Source of the DNA: Silene conica
Taxonomy: Eukaryota; Streptophyta; Magnoliopsida; Caryophyllales; Caryophyllaceae
Length of the DNA stretch: 64,000 bases
NCBI GenBank assembly: GCA_029255685.2
Contig: CM055316.2
Coordinates: 75,514,861 to 75,578,860, forward strand
Direction of reading: 5' to 3'
The first letter of the stretch is position 1. Each line of letters opens with the position of its first letter. The position numbers and the translations under genes were made by a program. Shown one piece after another: positions 11,846 through 23,582 of this stretch. Under the pieces are notes generated by a model. That model ran no database searches, was not told the origin of the DNA, and worked only from the letters and a program-made list of their open reading frames with translations.

Positions 11846-12488
11846 TGTTTAGGTCAAAATTTACCTAAGGTTTTTTTAGGAGGTTATAGTGATTCCGAAC
11901 TTGCTAAGTGACGTATTTAGACAAAGTAGGTAATTAGGAGAGTAACAAGGAGAAGTATGAAAGACAAGAGGTTTGATGACGCAGGAAGCCCCTTGGGGAA
12001 AAACTGCGGGAAGAAGGTTTCTTCCAAGTTCCACTAGAATTATCCTCCAGAAGGTTCTGAGATTACAAGTATTTCTATGACTTTCTTGGTGTTTCTTATG
12101 TGCTCAGTGTGTTGTGTATGCAAATTGTGTGTGTGTTGTATGTACAAATGCTTGAATATATATAAAAACCTAGTTCTATGGACCGTTGGATTGGACTCTT
12201 ATCCAACGGATCCTTCTTCTCCTTTTTCTCCTTTTGGGCCTTCTTTCTACTTGCTTTCTCTGACGGAAGATAGCTGCTTGGCCATTTGGGGTAATCTTCG
12301 AGCAATGTTCCCTTTGGCTTTTTCCTTCTTCTCGACTACTCTGCGCGCCTCCTTCTTCCACACTCTTCTTTTTGCATTGACTTCCCATTTCTTTATATTA
12401 TTTGATTTTAGCATCCAATGTTCATCCTTTGCCCAATCATACGATGCCACGTGTTAGCTTAACAAAATGGTAATTTTGGGGCGTAACA
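11846..12488 (-). repeat. 5' LTR of the Tat element
   Basis: 643 bp from TGTTTAGG to GTAACA, apparently identical to 2263-2905. It would contain the promoter for the minus-strand gag-pol transcript. Directly followed by the target duplication GTAAT at 12489-12493. Confidence 0.93.
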
Positions 12489-12493
12489 GTAAT

Positions 12494-13557
12494 ACTCGAC
12501 GCATTAGAAATGGCACTAACTCAAATGGTCCAACTCATAAGTCATGACAATATCATAATAGAATTAAAATTAAAATTGTCTACTTTAACTAATCCTTGAT
12601 TACAAAATATATTCCCACCCTAATCACTTGGTTGTTTTTAAAAGAATTAGATCCACCTAGTCCTTAACTAATCCTTGAAAACAAAATAATTACTCGGTAC
12701 TTTAGATGAGACTCATCTTTTGCCATAACTGAATTATCAAAAATAATTACTCTGTACCTTTTCACATTTTCTCTTTTCAATTCACCATCCACCCTACCTT
12801 TTCACTCACCACCAAAATTCACAAAGAAATACGAAAAAACACTAACAACAACAAATATTCAATTTTTTTTTCTCTTTCATATTTTACTATACTCCACCAT
12901 ATCCACGTAAACATTTCACTATCTCACACTTATATTTATTTTACTTCGTTATAAATATTAGTCATCATATAAATTTTTCGATTTTATAATTGATTACTTT
13001 TATTGATATTGTAAATTCAAATTTCTTTTTTTTAACGATTATTTTGCATATAAATTATGATAAATTTGTAAATCTCGCACCTTTTTAACGGTTAATATTA
13101 TGGTTTATATTAGAATGATTCATATTATTATTTATATTTGGATTCATAATATTGTGATTCATATTTGTGTAAGTAATTAATAATTAAATATAATTTGATA
13201 AATAAATAGAGAGAAAGTAGAAGGAGTGTGATGAAATATATTGATATTGAGCTCCTTTTAAAGAGGGAAAAAAATATGAATTATGTTTCTGAAAAAAAGG
13301 TGCAAAATAATTGATAATACACAATTACACAAATAGACATTATATAAACAAAATGTATCAATTGATTCATGCAACAAATACAAATGTTGTCCTTCATTCA
13401 TTACTGAAAATTTTAAAAAGGCACGCTATTTGTTGTTGTCCTTTTTTTATTATTTTAAAAACCGGTGAAATTTTTGAAGTATTTTCACTCTTTCTCTTCT
13501 CTCTTTCACCCCACAAATCGTATCTCTCTTTCTCGCCATTTTCATGAAAAATTAGAT
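12494..13557. other. AT-rich intergenic DNA, no gene seen
   Basis: AT-rich with no coding region I can support. The phrase ACTAATCCTTGA occurs twice (near 12589 and 12667), hinting at an old short duplication. Confidence 0.55.
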
Positions 13558-14040
13558 AGTACGGACACTTCTCGTAATGAGCCGTACTGTGTCTGACACC
13601 GACACTTCTCGTAATGAGTCGTACCGTGTCCGACACCGACATTCCACGGACACACGCTGAAACGTGTTCGACACCTAAACAGTCGTGTCTAACTTTCTAC
13701 ATTTATTTGGGCACGTGTCCGACGCGTGTCCATGGTATTTGAGCCGTGTCCGTCGCGTGTCCACGATATTTGGTTATCATCTGCGGTGAATGATGTTCTT
13801 CCGACGAGAAATGCGCTATCGAAAGAGATTAATTAGAATATTGATTCGAATGAGGAATGAAAATAAATTTATTATTAAGGACAAGTTTTACTTTCACTTA
13901 TTCAAAATTAATATCAAATACTTTTACAAAAATAAAATCAAACATTTATAACTATAAAATGTATATTTTATTAAATTTAAATGTCGTGTCCCGTGTCCTA
14001 AATTTTATAGCATGTCGTGTCCCGTGTCCGTGTCCATTTT
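13558..14040. repeat. GTGTCC/GACAC-rich repeat with 37-bp tandem pair
   Basis: GACACTTCTCGTAATGAG recurs with a 37-bp period (from 13564 and 13601). CGTGTCC and its complement recur many times through 13780 and again at about 13984-14035. The motif density is far above chance in an AT-rich background, so this is probably a decayed mobile element or minisatellite. Ends and family could not be fixed. Confidence 0.5.
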
Positions 14041-14391
14041 GTAGTTAGTCTAACCATTTACACAAATTCTACTCTACGACAGTCGTGCATGCGACAAATA
14101 AAAAAGTGATCACCTTTTGATAATATTTACCATTTTTATTAAATAATGACCAACTGACCACTTTGTTTTGTTAAAAAATGACCTATTTTTTTTTTTAAAG
14201 TGATCACTATTTAAAAAATATTTATTTTTTACCAAAAAAAAATGATAATAGTTATAAAAAGCACGGGATAAAAGCATCGCAAATGATAACTACCGAACCA
14301 CTTAACATGTTTCACGTTAAAAAATTATTCGTTGAAATATGTGTTATCTTAACAACAAATTTCAATTTGCTACTTTTACCTATTTTATTTT

Positions 14392-14588
14392 GACAAATTC
14401 TCATTTAAGACGAGCCGGTTAACAATATAACTCATTCGCATAGATAAGACAATTTTTTTCGTTTTTCCCTAGACTTTTTTTTTTGTTTTTTCCTAGACTT
14501 TTACATTTTTTGTCTTATGCATGCAAGTGAATATTATTTGACCCGTCTCAGCTTAAGACGAATAAACCGTCTTGAGGAAGAGTTATTG
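14392..14588. mobile_element. Mutator-type MITE with TTTTATTTT duplication
   Basis: A 197-bp element with ends GACAAATTCTCATTTAAGACG and, on the opposite strand at the right end, CAATAACTCTTCCTCAAGACG; the two ends are partly alike. The 9-bp TTTTATTTT flanks it (14383-14391 and 14589-14597). A 9-bp duplication is typical of Mutator-like elements. The termini resemble those of the 10-kb element at 37411-47443. Non-coding. Confidence 0.6.
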
Positions 14589-14597
14589 TTTTATTTT

Positions 14598-15520
14598 GAG
14601 TAAATTAATAATTACTCCCTTATATGTTTCACTTTTCTAAAATTACTCCCTTATAAGTTTGTTTTTTTAAATTACTCCCTTAAGTTTGCCTCAGGTCAAA
14701 AATTGCTACCAATTTGCAGCTCCGACGAGTTTTTGCGTCAATTTTGGAATTTTACCCCTATTTTCCTAAATTTATGACTAAATTGCCCCTGAGTTTTACT
14801 CTATCATGTTATAAGTTTTGCTTCTCCAAACTATTTACCAATATCTTCATCTCTACCTAATTCATCACTATATAATTTACCCAATCTCTTCATTAAAAGT
14901 AATTTGTCAATCTACTTGCTCAACTTTTGAAGTTTTTCATTTTTTTCAAGGTAAGTAAATCTTTGATTTGGGTACGTGAATCATAGTATTGTTGTATTGA
15001 ATTGAAAATTGAAATTGAATTGAAATTGAATTGAAATTAGGGTTCTCTATATTCATCAAAACTGAGATTGTATTGAATTGAAATTAGGGTTTGAATTGAT
15101 TTGGGTATTTTTTTTTTTCATCTTTCTGATTTGGGAAAAAAAATCTTTTAGAACAGAAGGGCAATGTCGAATTCATTATTGTTGGCTGGTTCTAGCAAAC
15201 CCCTTAAATCTTCGAGTTTGATTGAGTTTAATTTGCGAAAATTGGGATTCGATTTCAAAATTAGGGTTAGGATTAATTTGGGATTTTTTTTATTGTTGGG
15301 ATTTCAAAATTAGGGTAAAATGAAAGGTCATGGGTTTGTTGGGTTGGGTAAACACACAGAAGGGCAATGTCGTCCATTCCATATATTTTTCACCGTAAAA
15401 CGTAATTGGTAGCAATTTTTGACGTGAGACAAACTTAAGGGAGTAATTTAAAAAAACAAACTTATAAGGGAGTAATTTTAGAAAAGTGAAACATATAAGG
15501 GAGTAATTATTAATTTACTC
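14598..15520. mobile_element. Non-autonomous Mutator-like element with ~120-bp TIRs
   Basis: A 923-bp element. The left end, from GAGTAAATTAATAATTACTC to about 14715, is a near-perfect inverted copy of about 15396-15520. The duplication TTTTATTTT lies at 14589-14597 and 15521-15529. The interior (14716-15395) has no transposase. It contains a pyrimidine-rich stretch followed by AAGGTAAGT near 14947 that resembles a 5' UTR exon-intron border, so it may carry a captured host fragment (Pack-MULE); I cannot name the source. Confidence 0.8.
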
Positions 15521-15529
15521 TTTTATTTT

Positions 15530-15837
15530 TGGTGTCTCAACTAATTGTTAACTTTTCTACTAACATTTTGATCATTTGTATTAATTTTGCTCTACTAAGT
15601 CACGACCTAGTTTTATCTCTTAATCTCAATTTATTTATCTTAATCCATTTTTACACCCTCAAACAGATAGTCGTGAACTAAGTGGCGACCAAATAAATAG
15701 GGCATTTTTTTGGTTTTTTATTTGTTTTCTTTGTCAAATCAAAGATAATTCGGGACAAAGAAATGATTGGAAACTGAAAATCTGAAATAGGTCACATGAT
15801 GAATCAATTCCCTTGCAGAACACAGCACATAACATTA
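15530..15837. other. Short spacer, nothing recognised
   Basis: AT-rich DNA between two transposons, with no gene or repeat I recognise. Confidence 0.5.
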
Positions 15838-15845
15838 ACTCCATT

Positions 15846-16812
15846 GGAAAAGGCTGGAGTTACACTCAGTGTAGGGGGCATTTGCTACACTTGCAATGGG
15901 AGGGTGACATGTGTCCATTTTGTTGGAATCTGATTTTTGCATCTTTCTTGAGATTCCTTGCATTAAATGCCCACTTGCATGATTACCCCACCTAATTACC
16001 CACTTAGTTATAGTTTAATACATGTTTACTTTTTGTAATTTTGTACTTTTTCAACACATTTTGTTTTGGAGAATACATTTAAGGTATTTTGTATTTAATT
16101 TGTACGGTATACGGCATACGATATACATTTATACGGTATTTATACGGTATACGGTATACGGTATTTATACGGTATACTTTAATTTTTATATATATTTTTT
16201 TAATATATTACTTTTTTAATACCCGTATTTTCGTATTTTAATGTCGTATTTATACGGTATTTTTGTCTTGAATTGAATATGTTTTTACTAAAATTAATAA
16301 AAAAAAAACAAAAACATAGATTATTATTTTAAAAAAGAGTAGATGTTTTTTATGTTGACTTGATATATTTTTTTAAAAAAATTATTTTTAAGTAAATGAA
16401 AAAAAAATAAGTAAATATATTTTTTTTACGGTTTTTTCCCCACTAACCACGTCCTGAGTAGTCTTTATATTTAATTAAGATTGTAAAGTAATCAGTTGTT
16501 TACAGTGGCTGGGTTGGTTGATTGTTGTTTGTGTAAGAGGTTGCGTGTTCGAGCCTTGTGTAGTGCCCCGATGTTGTATTTTTTTGTTGTGAGGGATTAT
16601 TTAAATTTTTCTACTCGAGTTGTGTTTATTTTTTTGATGTCATTCGTTTTATTGAAAAAAATTAATTGTTTCCCTTACGTATTTATTTTAGTTAATTATT
16701 TAATTTGCAAAAATTGATAGACCAAAACCGTCTTCTTATTGACACAAATGTGTATTAATGAAACCGAAAATAAAACCTGAAAATCAATTACAATATTCAA
16801 CCAAATCTACTA
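15846..16812. repeat. Left inverted arm of the fold-back element
   Basis: Matches the reverse complement of about 23583-24559 at roughly 85% or better by eye. It includes a minisatellite of TACGGTATAC-like units (about 16105-16175) and a tRNA-like block with pol III box motifs near 16500-16565. Confidence 0.8.
16500..16565 (+). ncRNA. tRNA-like (SINE head-like) block in the left arm
   Basis: GTGGCTGGGTTGGTTG resembles a pol III A box region and GGTTGCGTGTTCGAGCC a B box, at spacing like a tRNA or tRNA-derived SINE. The same block is present inverted at about 20808-20880 and 23828-23900. No complete cloverleaf is seen, so it is probably an ancient SINE absorbed into the element before its arms were duplicated. 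Confidence 0.45.
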
Positions 16813-18790
16813 TAATTCTACTAATCCGATCTTATAATTCTACAATCCGATCACCAAATTATGTATTATACTAAATTAGTAGGATCTTATGATTCTACAA
16901 TCCGATCCTACTAATTCGATCCTTACAACACTTCTTTCAATAGAGAAACTACAATATACTTTAGTAAACCGTTAACCCTAACCTCGTAAAACCTTAGACG
17001 CTTACGTTAAGCTAAACCATAAATGTAACCATTATTCAAAAAACAATTAAGACGTCATATTCTAATTTTAGAATAGTAATAGATTTTAAAGATGAACTTG
17101 ATTTTAGACGAATTTGATTTTAGAATATTAATATATTATAAATACGAACTTGATTTTAGACGAATTTGATTTTAGAATAGTAATAGGTTTTAAACATGAA
17201 TTTGATTTTAGACGAATTTGATTTTAGAATAGTAATACGTTATTAATATGATCGAGATTTTTAGACGAATTTCATTTTACTTAATATGTAACCCAGTCGT
17301 ACGTCAATTATGTATTTTACTAAATTAGTAGGATCTTATGAATCTACAATCCGATCGTACCAATTATGTATTATACTAAATTAGTAGGATCTTATGATTC
17401 TACAATCCGATCCTACAGATTCGATCCTAACAACACTCCTTCCAATAGAGAAACTACAATATACTAACCCTAACCTCGTAAAACCTTAGACGCTTACGTT
17501 AAGCTAAACCATAAATGTAACCACTTATTCAAAAAACCATTAAGACGTCATATTCTGATTTTAGAATAGTAAAAGATTTTAAAGATGAACTTGATTTTAG
17601 ACGAATTTGATTTTAGAATAGTAATATATTATAAATACGAACTTGATTTTAGACGAATTTGATTTTAGAATAGTAATAGGTTTTAAACATGAATTTGATT
17701 TTAGAATAGTAATACGTTATTAATATGATCGAGATTTTTAGACGAATTTCATTTTACTTAATATGTAACCCAGTCGTACGTCAATTATGTATTTTACTAA
17801 ATTAGTAGGATCTTATGATTCTACAATCCGATCCTACAGATTCGATCCTAACAACACTCCTTCCAATAGAGAAACTACAATATACTAACCCTAACCTCGT
17901 AAAACCTTAGACGCTTACGTTAAGCTAAACCATAAATGTAACCACTTATTCAAAAAACCATTAAGACGTCATATTCTGATTTTAGAATAGTAATAGATTT
18001 TAAAGATGAACTTGATTTTAGACGAATTTGATTTTAGAATAGTAATATATTATAAATACGAACTTGATTTTAGACGAATTTGATTTTAGAATAGTATTAG
18101 GTTTTAAACATGAACTTGATTTTAGACGAATTTGATTTTAGAATAGTAATACGTTATTAATATGATCGAGATTTTTAGACGAATTTCATTTTACTTAATA
18201 TGTAACCTAGTCGTACGTCAATTATGTATTTTACTAAATTAGTAGGATCTTATGAATCTACAATCCGATCGTACCAATTTGAACCTTCTGACACTGCTGT
18301 CAATAGAGAAACTACAATATACTTTAGTAAACCGTAAACCTTAACCCCGTAAAACCGTAGACGTCATACTGTGATTTTAGAATAGTAATAGATTTTAAAC
18401 ATGAACTTGATTTTAGAATAGTGATATATGGAGTATTATAAATACGATTCTGATTTTAGACGAATTTGATTTTAGAATAGTAATAGGTTATAAACATGAA
18501 CTTGATTTTAGACGAATTTGATTTTAGAATAGTAATACATTGTAAATATGATCGAGATTTTTAGACGAACTTCATTTTACCTAATATGTAACCCGATCCT
18601 GCGTCAATTATGTATTTTACTAAATTAGTAGGATCTTATGAATCTACAATCCGATCGTACCAATTCGATTCTAACGACACTACTTAATATGTAACTCGTG
18701 TGAGCTCGACTAGAGCTCCGGCTCGGGTCGAAAGCTTTACGAGTCGAGACGATTTTAAATATGAATTTGATTTTAGAATAGTAGTTGTCG
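16813..18790. repeat. Satellite-like tandem array, ~420-490 bp units
   Basis: About four to five units. AGACGCTTACGTTAAGCTAA occurs at 16996, 17489 and 17909, and TAGTAGGATCTTATGA heads each unit. Within units GATTTTAGACGAATTTGA repeats several times about 60 bp apart. Later units (after 18290) are shortened and diverged. Non-coding in all frames. Confidence 0.85.
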
Positions 18791-18791
18791 T

Positions 18792-19012
18792 ACATTATAA
18801 ACATTAAATTAAATCCTGACCATTCATTGCAAAATAAATTTAATTATGAAGAACATCTTGGCCGTTGGTTTGGCTAGTGTCACACGGATTACCAATTTCA
18901 TTACATTATAAACATTAAATCAAACCCTGACCATTCATTGCAAAATAAATTTAACTATGAAGAACATCTTGGCCGTTGGTTTGGCTAGTGTCACACGGAT
19001 TACCAATTTCAT
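18792..19012. repeat. 111-bp tandem duplication
   Basis: The sequence starting ACATTATAAACATTAAAT at 18792 is repeated from 18903 with only a few differences, through GTCACACGGATTACCAATTT. It lies just before a CT-rich leader-like stretch and may be a duplicated promoter segment. Confidence 0.85.
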
Positions 19013-19319
19013 GTGTTTTATATTTTGTCTATAAAAACTAACAAAATCCAACTCCATCCACATTTCTCTTTCTCTTTCTCTCCAAACCCATCACGTTTTC
19101 TCTCTTTCTATCCATCTCCAAATCCATCACCTTTTCTCTCTTTCTCTCCAAACCCATCACCTTCTCTCTTTTTCTCTCCATCTCCAAATCCATCACCTTT
19201 TCTCTCTTTCTCTCCAAACCCTCACCTTCTTTCCATTAAAAACAAACTTTAACCCTAAAATATGGAAGCACTTCGTAGCAATACCGAGGCAGTTATCGAA
19301 GTTACGAGAATGCATTAAC
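19013..19319 (+). other. Leader-like CT-rich repeat and tiny open frame
   Basis: TCTATAAAAAC near 19030 resembles a TATA box. A CTCTTTCTCTCCAAACCCATCAC repeat in shorter variants fills 19060-19240, and a short open frame beginning ATGGAAGCACTTCG at 19262 (18 codons, ending near 19318) follows. This looks like a promoter, pyrimidine-rich 5' UTR and the start of a decayed coding region. It may be what is left of a gene once carried by the element. No family recognised. Confidence 0.35.
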
Positions 19320-20544
19320 CTTTCTTCTGTAGTCATTTTTTAAAACTACTCGTTTTTTAAAATAAGGAGTAGTTTTTTTAAAATATTCGTTTTTTATTGA
19401 ATTTCTAGTCATTTTTATTTTTAAAACTAATCGTTTTTTAAAATAAAAAGTCGTTTTAAGCAAATTATAAACTTATTATTAAGCTAAGCTTCCACAATAA
19501 GCATCACAATTTCCCAAAACCAAAGAAATGAAAATAAAATAAAAAAAACAAATAATCTTTCAAATCCAAGTTGTAAACTTAATCTTTCAAATCCAACTAT
19601 ATTAGAATATGATATTCTTTTTAAAAATATTTGTTTTAATTTAATTTCTAAAGAAATTCGATAGTTATTTTTTAAAACTAGTCGTTTTTCAAAATAAAAA
19701 GTAGCTTTTTAAAATATTACTTTTTTAAATGAATTTCTAACGAAATTCAAGTCATTTTTTAAAAGTAGTCGTTTTTAAAAATAAAAAGACGCTTTTTAAA
19801 GCAGTTAATCGTAATTTAAAACAAAAAATAGACGAAGATGACGCACTAATAATATTATTTTATTATTAAGCTAAGATTTCACAATAAGCTTCACAATTTC
19901 CCAAAACCAATGAAATGAAAAGAAAATAAAAAACAATTCATCTTTAAAATTCAAGTTGTAAACTTAAACTCTCAAATCCAATTATATAATTTCTAAAGAA
20001 ATTCGATAGTCATTTTCTAAAATACTGTATTCGTTTCCTAAAATAAATAGTTCAAAGGAAATTAAACTGTTAAATTGTCGTTTTTGTAAACTGTTAAAAA
20101 ATAAAAAGTCGTTTTCGTAAACTTTTAAAAACTAACAGTTAATTAAAAACTTGCAGAAATTAAAAAAAAAAAAGTTTTTGTCAATTCTTTTAAAAAAAAA
20201 ATAATTCAAATCGTAAACAAATGAAAAAGGTGTTTTTTTTGTAAATGTTTAAAAAATAAATATTAATTCAATTTCTGTTAGAATGTTTTTTTTGAATCTA
20301 GTAAAGTATATTAAAATGATACGAGAGCCCATTAATTCAAAATCTTAAAAAATAAAAATGTAATTGAGCGGTTTCAGTGACACCATAAATACTCCGACGG
20401 ACGTCACTCCGGTTTTTGCAGCATCTCAAACAACGTCAACGATACCCAAGTCATGACAGTATTGGCCGCAATACTCGTCTTCGCAGTTCTCCGACTCTCA
20501 ACAACGATGGTCACAATACTCCAATTGTTTGTACACTAATTACA
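19320..20544. other. Decayed AT-rich interior of the fold-back element
   Basis: It contains scattered, diverged copies of TTTTAAAACTAGTCGTTTTT and of the CAAAACCAATGAAATGAAAA unit that forms a clean array at 21061. A GC-richer stretch at about 20380-20530 has coding-like composition in short frames, but I cannot identify it. Confidence 0.5.
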
Positions 20545-20975
20545 GTAGGTTTGGTTGAACACTGTAATTGATTTTTAAGTTGTAATTTCGGCGATTTATA
20601 CACACAGAAAATAACGTATCAATCAAGTTGTAGAAAATCCGTTTGGTGTATCAATTCTTGCAAATAAATTAATGAATTGAAATAAACACAAGTACAGGAA
20701 AACACTAGAATTTTGGTCAAAAAAGCGAACGAAAAATTAAACACAAGTCAAGTAAAAAAATAAAATGAAATAATAAAACATAGTACCACCAAATAGGGCT
20801 CGAACTCGCGACCTATGGAAGAAACAACACCTTAAACAAACAACAAACAACAAACAACCAACCTAGCAACTGTAAACAACTACATACTTTACAATCGTTA
20901 TTAAACATATTCACCACCAAGGACGTGGTTAGTGGGGAAAAAAACGTTAAAAAAGTATATCTACTTGTTTTTTCT
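20545..20975. repeat. Third, internal copy of the inner arm sequence
   Basis: Collinear with about 23583-23980 in the same orientation: TAGGTTTGGTTGAACACTGT, the tRNA-like block, then GGACGTGGTTAGTGGGGAAA. More diverged than the two arms are from each other. It shows that the inner arm sequence existed in at least three copies. Confidence 0.7.
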
Positions 20976-21060
20976 TCATTTAGGTTAAATTTTTTTTTTT
21001 AAATAAACATAAACAGTTAATCGTAATGTAAAACAAAAATAGCCGAAAACGTACTAATAA

Positions 21061-21550
21061 TATTATTTTATTATTAAGCTAAGCTTCCACAATAAGCTTC
21101 ATAATTTCACAAAACCAATGAAATGAAAATAAAATAAAAAAACAAATAATATTCTTTTATTATTAAAACTTCCACAATAAGCTTCACAATTTTCCAAAAC
21201 CGATGAAATGAAAAGAAAATAAAAAAACAAATAATATTCTTTTATTATTAAAGCTTCCACAATAAGTTTCACTATTTCCCAAAACCAATGAAATGAAAAG
21301 AAAATAAAAAACAAATAATATTATTTTATTATTAAAGCTTCCACAAGAAGTTTCACAATTTCCCAAAACCAATGAAATGAAAAGAAAATAAAAAACAAAT
21401 AATATTCTTTTATTATTAAAGCTTCACAACAAGCTTCACAATTTCCCAAAACCAATGAAATGAAAATAAAAAACAAATAATATTCTTTTATTATTAAAGC
21501 TTCCACAATAAGTTTCACAATTACCCAAAACCAATGAAATGAAAAAAAAA
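21061..21550. repeat. Tandem array, ~80-85 bp units, about six copies
   Basis: AAAACCAATGAAATGAAAA variants lie near 21111, 21196, 21281, 21364, 21447 and 21526, each preceded by AAGCTTCCACAATAAG. The even spacing (79-85 bp) shows local tandem duplication. Open frames across it are products of the repeat. Confidence 0.85.
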
Positions 21551-21932
21551 AAATAACAATTAATCATTCAAATCCAACTTGTAAACTTAATCTTTCAAAT
21601 CAAACTTGTAAACTTAACTTAATCTTTCAAATCCAACTTGTAAACTTAATTTTTTAAATCTTACTATAGTCGTTTTTCGTTTTTTATTTGTAAACTGTTA
21701 AAAAACAACTAGTCGTTTTTTAAAATAAAAAGTCGTTTTAAGCAAATTATAAAATTATTATTAAAATAGTCGTTATTATTTTGAAATATTCGTTTTTTTT
21801 ATTGAATTTGTATAGTCATTTTTTAAAACTATATGTTTTTTAAAATAAAAAGTCGTTTTATTCACTAAGTTAGTACAACAATATTAAAACTATGAACGAA
21901 TGATAACAAAAGAACACATATTCGTTTCACTA

Positions 21933-22130
21933 ATTCTTATTTCAGACCGCAAGATCCGTCTGAAATAATAAGACGGATATCATTTTCTCTAACAAAAGAA
22001 CACATATTCGTATTCATTTAGAGAGTGAGTGGGAAAGCACATGAGATGTCCCACTATCCATGTGGTTTCCACTTGTGGGAGGTCTTTTTGTTTCAGACGA
22101 AAGTTGCGGTTTGAAGCAAAACGGACTACG
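21933..22130. mobile_element. MITE of the CAGACCGCAAG family, copy 1
   Basis: Starts near ATTCTTATTTCAGACCGCAAG and ends with its imperfect complement around TGCGGTTTGAAGCAAAACGG. The interior GAGTGGGAAAGCACATGAGA is shared with the copy at about 53338-53508. The target duplication could not be fixed. Non-coding. Confidence 0.55.
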
Positions 22131-23290
22131 TTTTTATTTCAATTTCTAAAGAAATTCAATAGTCAATTTTTAAAACTAGTCGTTTTTTAAAATAAAATAT
22201 AGTTTTTTTAAAGAAATGACTTAGGTTGTAATAATATTCTTTTATTATTAAGCTAAGCTTCCACAATAAGCTTCACAATTCGCCAAAACCAATGAAATGA
22301 AAAGAAAAAAAACAAATAATCTTTCAAATCCAACTTGTAAACTTAACCTTTCAAATCAAAGTTGTAAACTTAACTTAATCTTTCAAATCCAACTTGTATA
22401 CTTAATCTTTCAAATCTTACTATAGTCGTTTTTTCGTTTTTTAAAATAGTCGTTTTTTAAAAAGTCGTTTTTGTAAACTGTTAAAAAAAAAGGCGTTTTT
22501 GTAAACTTTTAAAAAATACTTCGTAACAGTTAATTGAAAACTTGCAGAAATTAAAAAAACATTTTTATCAATGCTTAAAAAAAATCAAAGAATTCAAACA
22601 TTAAACAAATGAAAAATGTGTTTTTTTGTAAATATTTTTAAAAAATATATTAATTCAATTTCTAATATTAAGCTAAGCTATAAAAAATAATGACATAATC
22701 ACTCAAAAAAACGAATGACGTAAAAAAATAAACACAAGCCAAGTAAAAAATTTGGAGGTAAAATGAAAAATTTTAACCAAATGAAAATTTGGCGTAAAAT
22801 GAGAAATTTGGAGGTAAAATGAAGAATTTTAGCCAAGTGAAAATTTGAGCCAAATGAAAAATTTTGAGGTTAAAATGGAGCCAAAAATTTGGAACTAAGC
22901 TGAAAATTTGACCTTCAAATGAAAAAAGAAGTGAAATTTTGGCGTAAAATGAGAAATTTTAAAGTAAAAATGGAGCCAAATGTATGATTAGATTAGGACA
23001 AAATTGAAATAAAACAAAGTGTACAAGGGTAGATAAGTAATTATGCATAAATCTTAATTTTTGTGCAAAAAGTAAATGTATAGAAAGTAATTTTTGTGCA
23101 AAAAGTAAACAAAGTGTATAACCAATTTGGACAACTTGGACCATAATTTCCTAACAATATAAAAATATGTATATAAATAATTAATTATTGACGTTTAGGA
23201 TAACTTGGATCATAATTTCCGTAACAATATAAAAATATGTATATAAATATTTAATTTTTTTTCTTTTGTTTGACAAACGAACATTACTAC
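22131..23290. repeat. Mixed short repeats in the fold-back element
   Basis: 22200-22430 repeats sequence seen at 21061 and 21550-21780. At 22745-22975, AAATTTGGAGGTAAAATGA and AAATTTGGCGTAAAATGAGA recur. At 23060-23110, AATTTTTGTGCAAAAAGTAAA occurs twice, and CAATATAAAAATATGTATAT occurs at about 23155 and 23225. No gene seen. Confidence 0.6.
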
Positions 23291-23582
23291 ATTCGGGTAA
23301 TTTCGGGTTTCGGTTGAATTTCGGTCATCATTAAGCAGGTTGAAAACGGTTCGGGTGTGTTTCGATTCGGGTCAAACCAGTTCAGGTTGAAACAGTTCAG
23401 GTTTATTCGATTTCGGGTCTATTTCGGATATTACAAATTCAGTTCAATTTCGAATCAGTTCAGGTCGATTCAGGTTTCGGGGTGGAGTTCAGTTATACCT
23501 TTCGGATGTACGGTCAAGTGTCGATTCAGTTATTTTCGATCGATTTTTCGGGTTCGGTATACTTTTGCCAGGTCTACAAATT
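23291..23582. repeat. Degenerate TTCGGGTT/GGTTCAGGTT simple repeat
   Basis: Runs of TTCGGGTTTCGG, GTTCAGGTTGAAAC and TTCGATTCGGGTC with no fixed period. This resembles, in complementary form, the low-complexity interiors of the hAT-like elements at 35280-35789 and elsewhere, so a degraded element of that sort is possible. Confidence 0.6.

Larger units (their letters stand above)
2263..12488 (-). mobile_element. Ty3/gypsy LTR retrotransposon, Tat lineage, very young
   Basis: A 10,226-bp element on the minus strand. Its 643-bp LTRs start TGTTTAGG and end GTAACA, and it is flanked by the perfect 5-bp duplication GTAAT (2258-2262 and 12489-12493). Minus-strand order is LTR, primer-binding site, gag-protease, reverse transcriptase, RNase H, a second RNase H, integrase, then a spacer with an extra gene on the opposite strand, polypurine tract, LTR. 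The second RNase H and the antisense gene are known marks of Tat relatives such as Retand, Grande and RIRE2. The LTRs look identical by eye, so insertion is very recent. It is nearly whole, with about two breaks in pol. Confidence 0.93.

Noticed and set aside
19013-19252. 79-codon frame rich in SFSPNPSP repeats
   Set aside because: Translation of a CT-rich tandem repeat that looks more like a 5' leader than coding sequence.
21099-21518. Overlapping minus-strand frames with repeated Phe-rich peptides
   Set aside because: By-products of the 80-85 bp array.
21061-21550. CRISPR-like regular repeats
   Set aside because: Repeats are contiguous diverged units without unique spacers, in a plant genome; a tandem array explains them.
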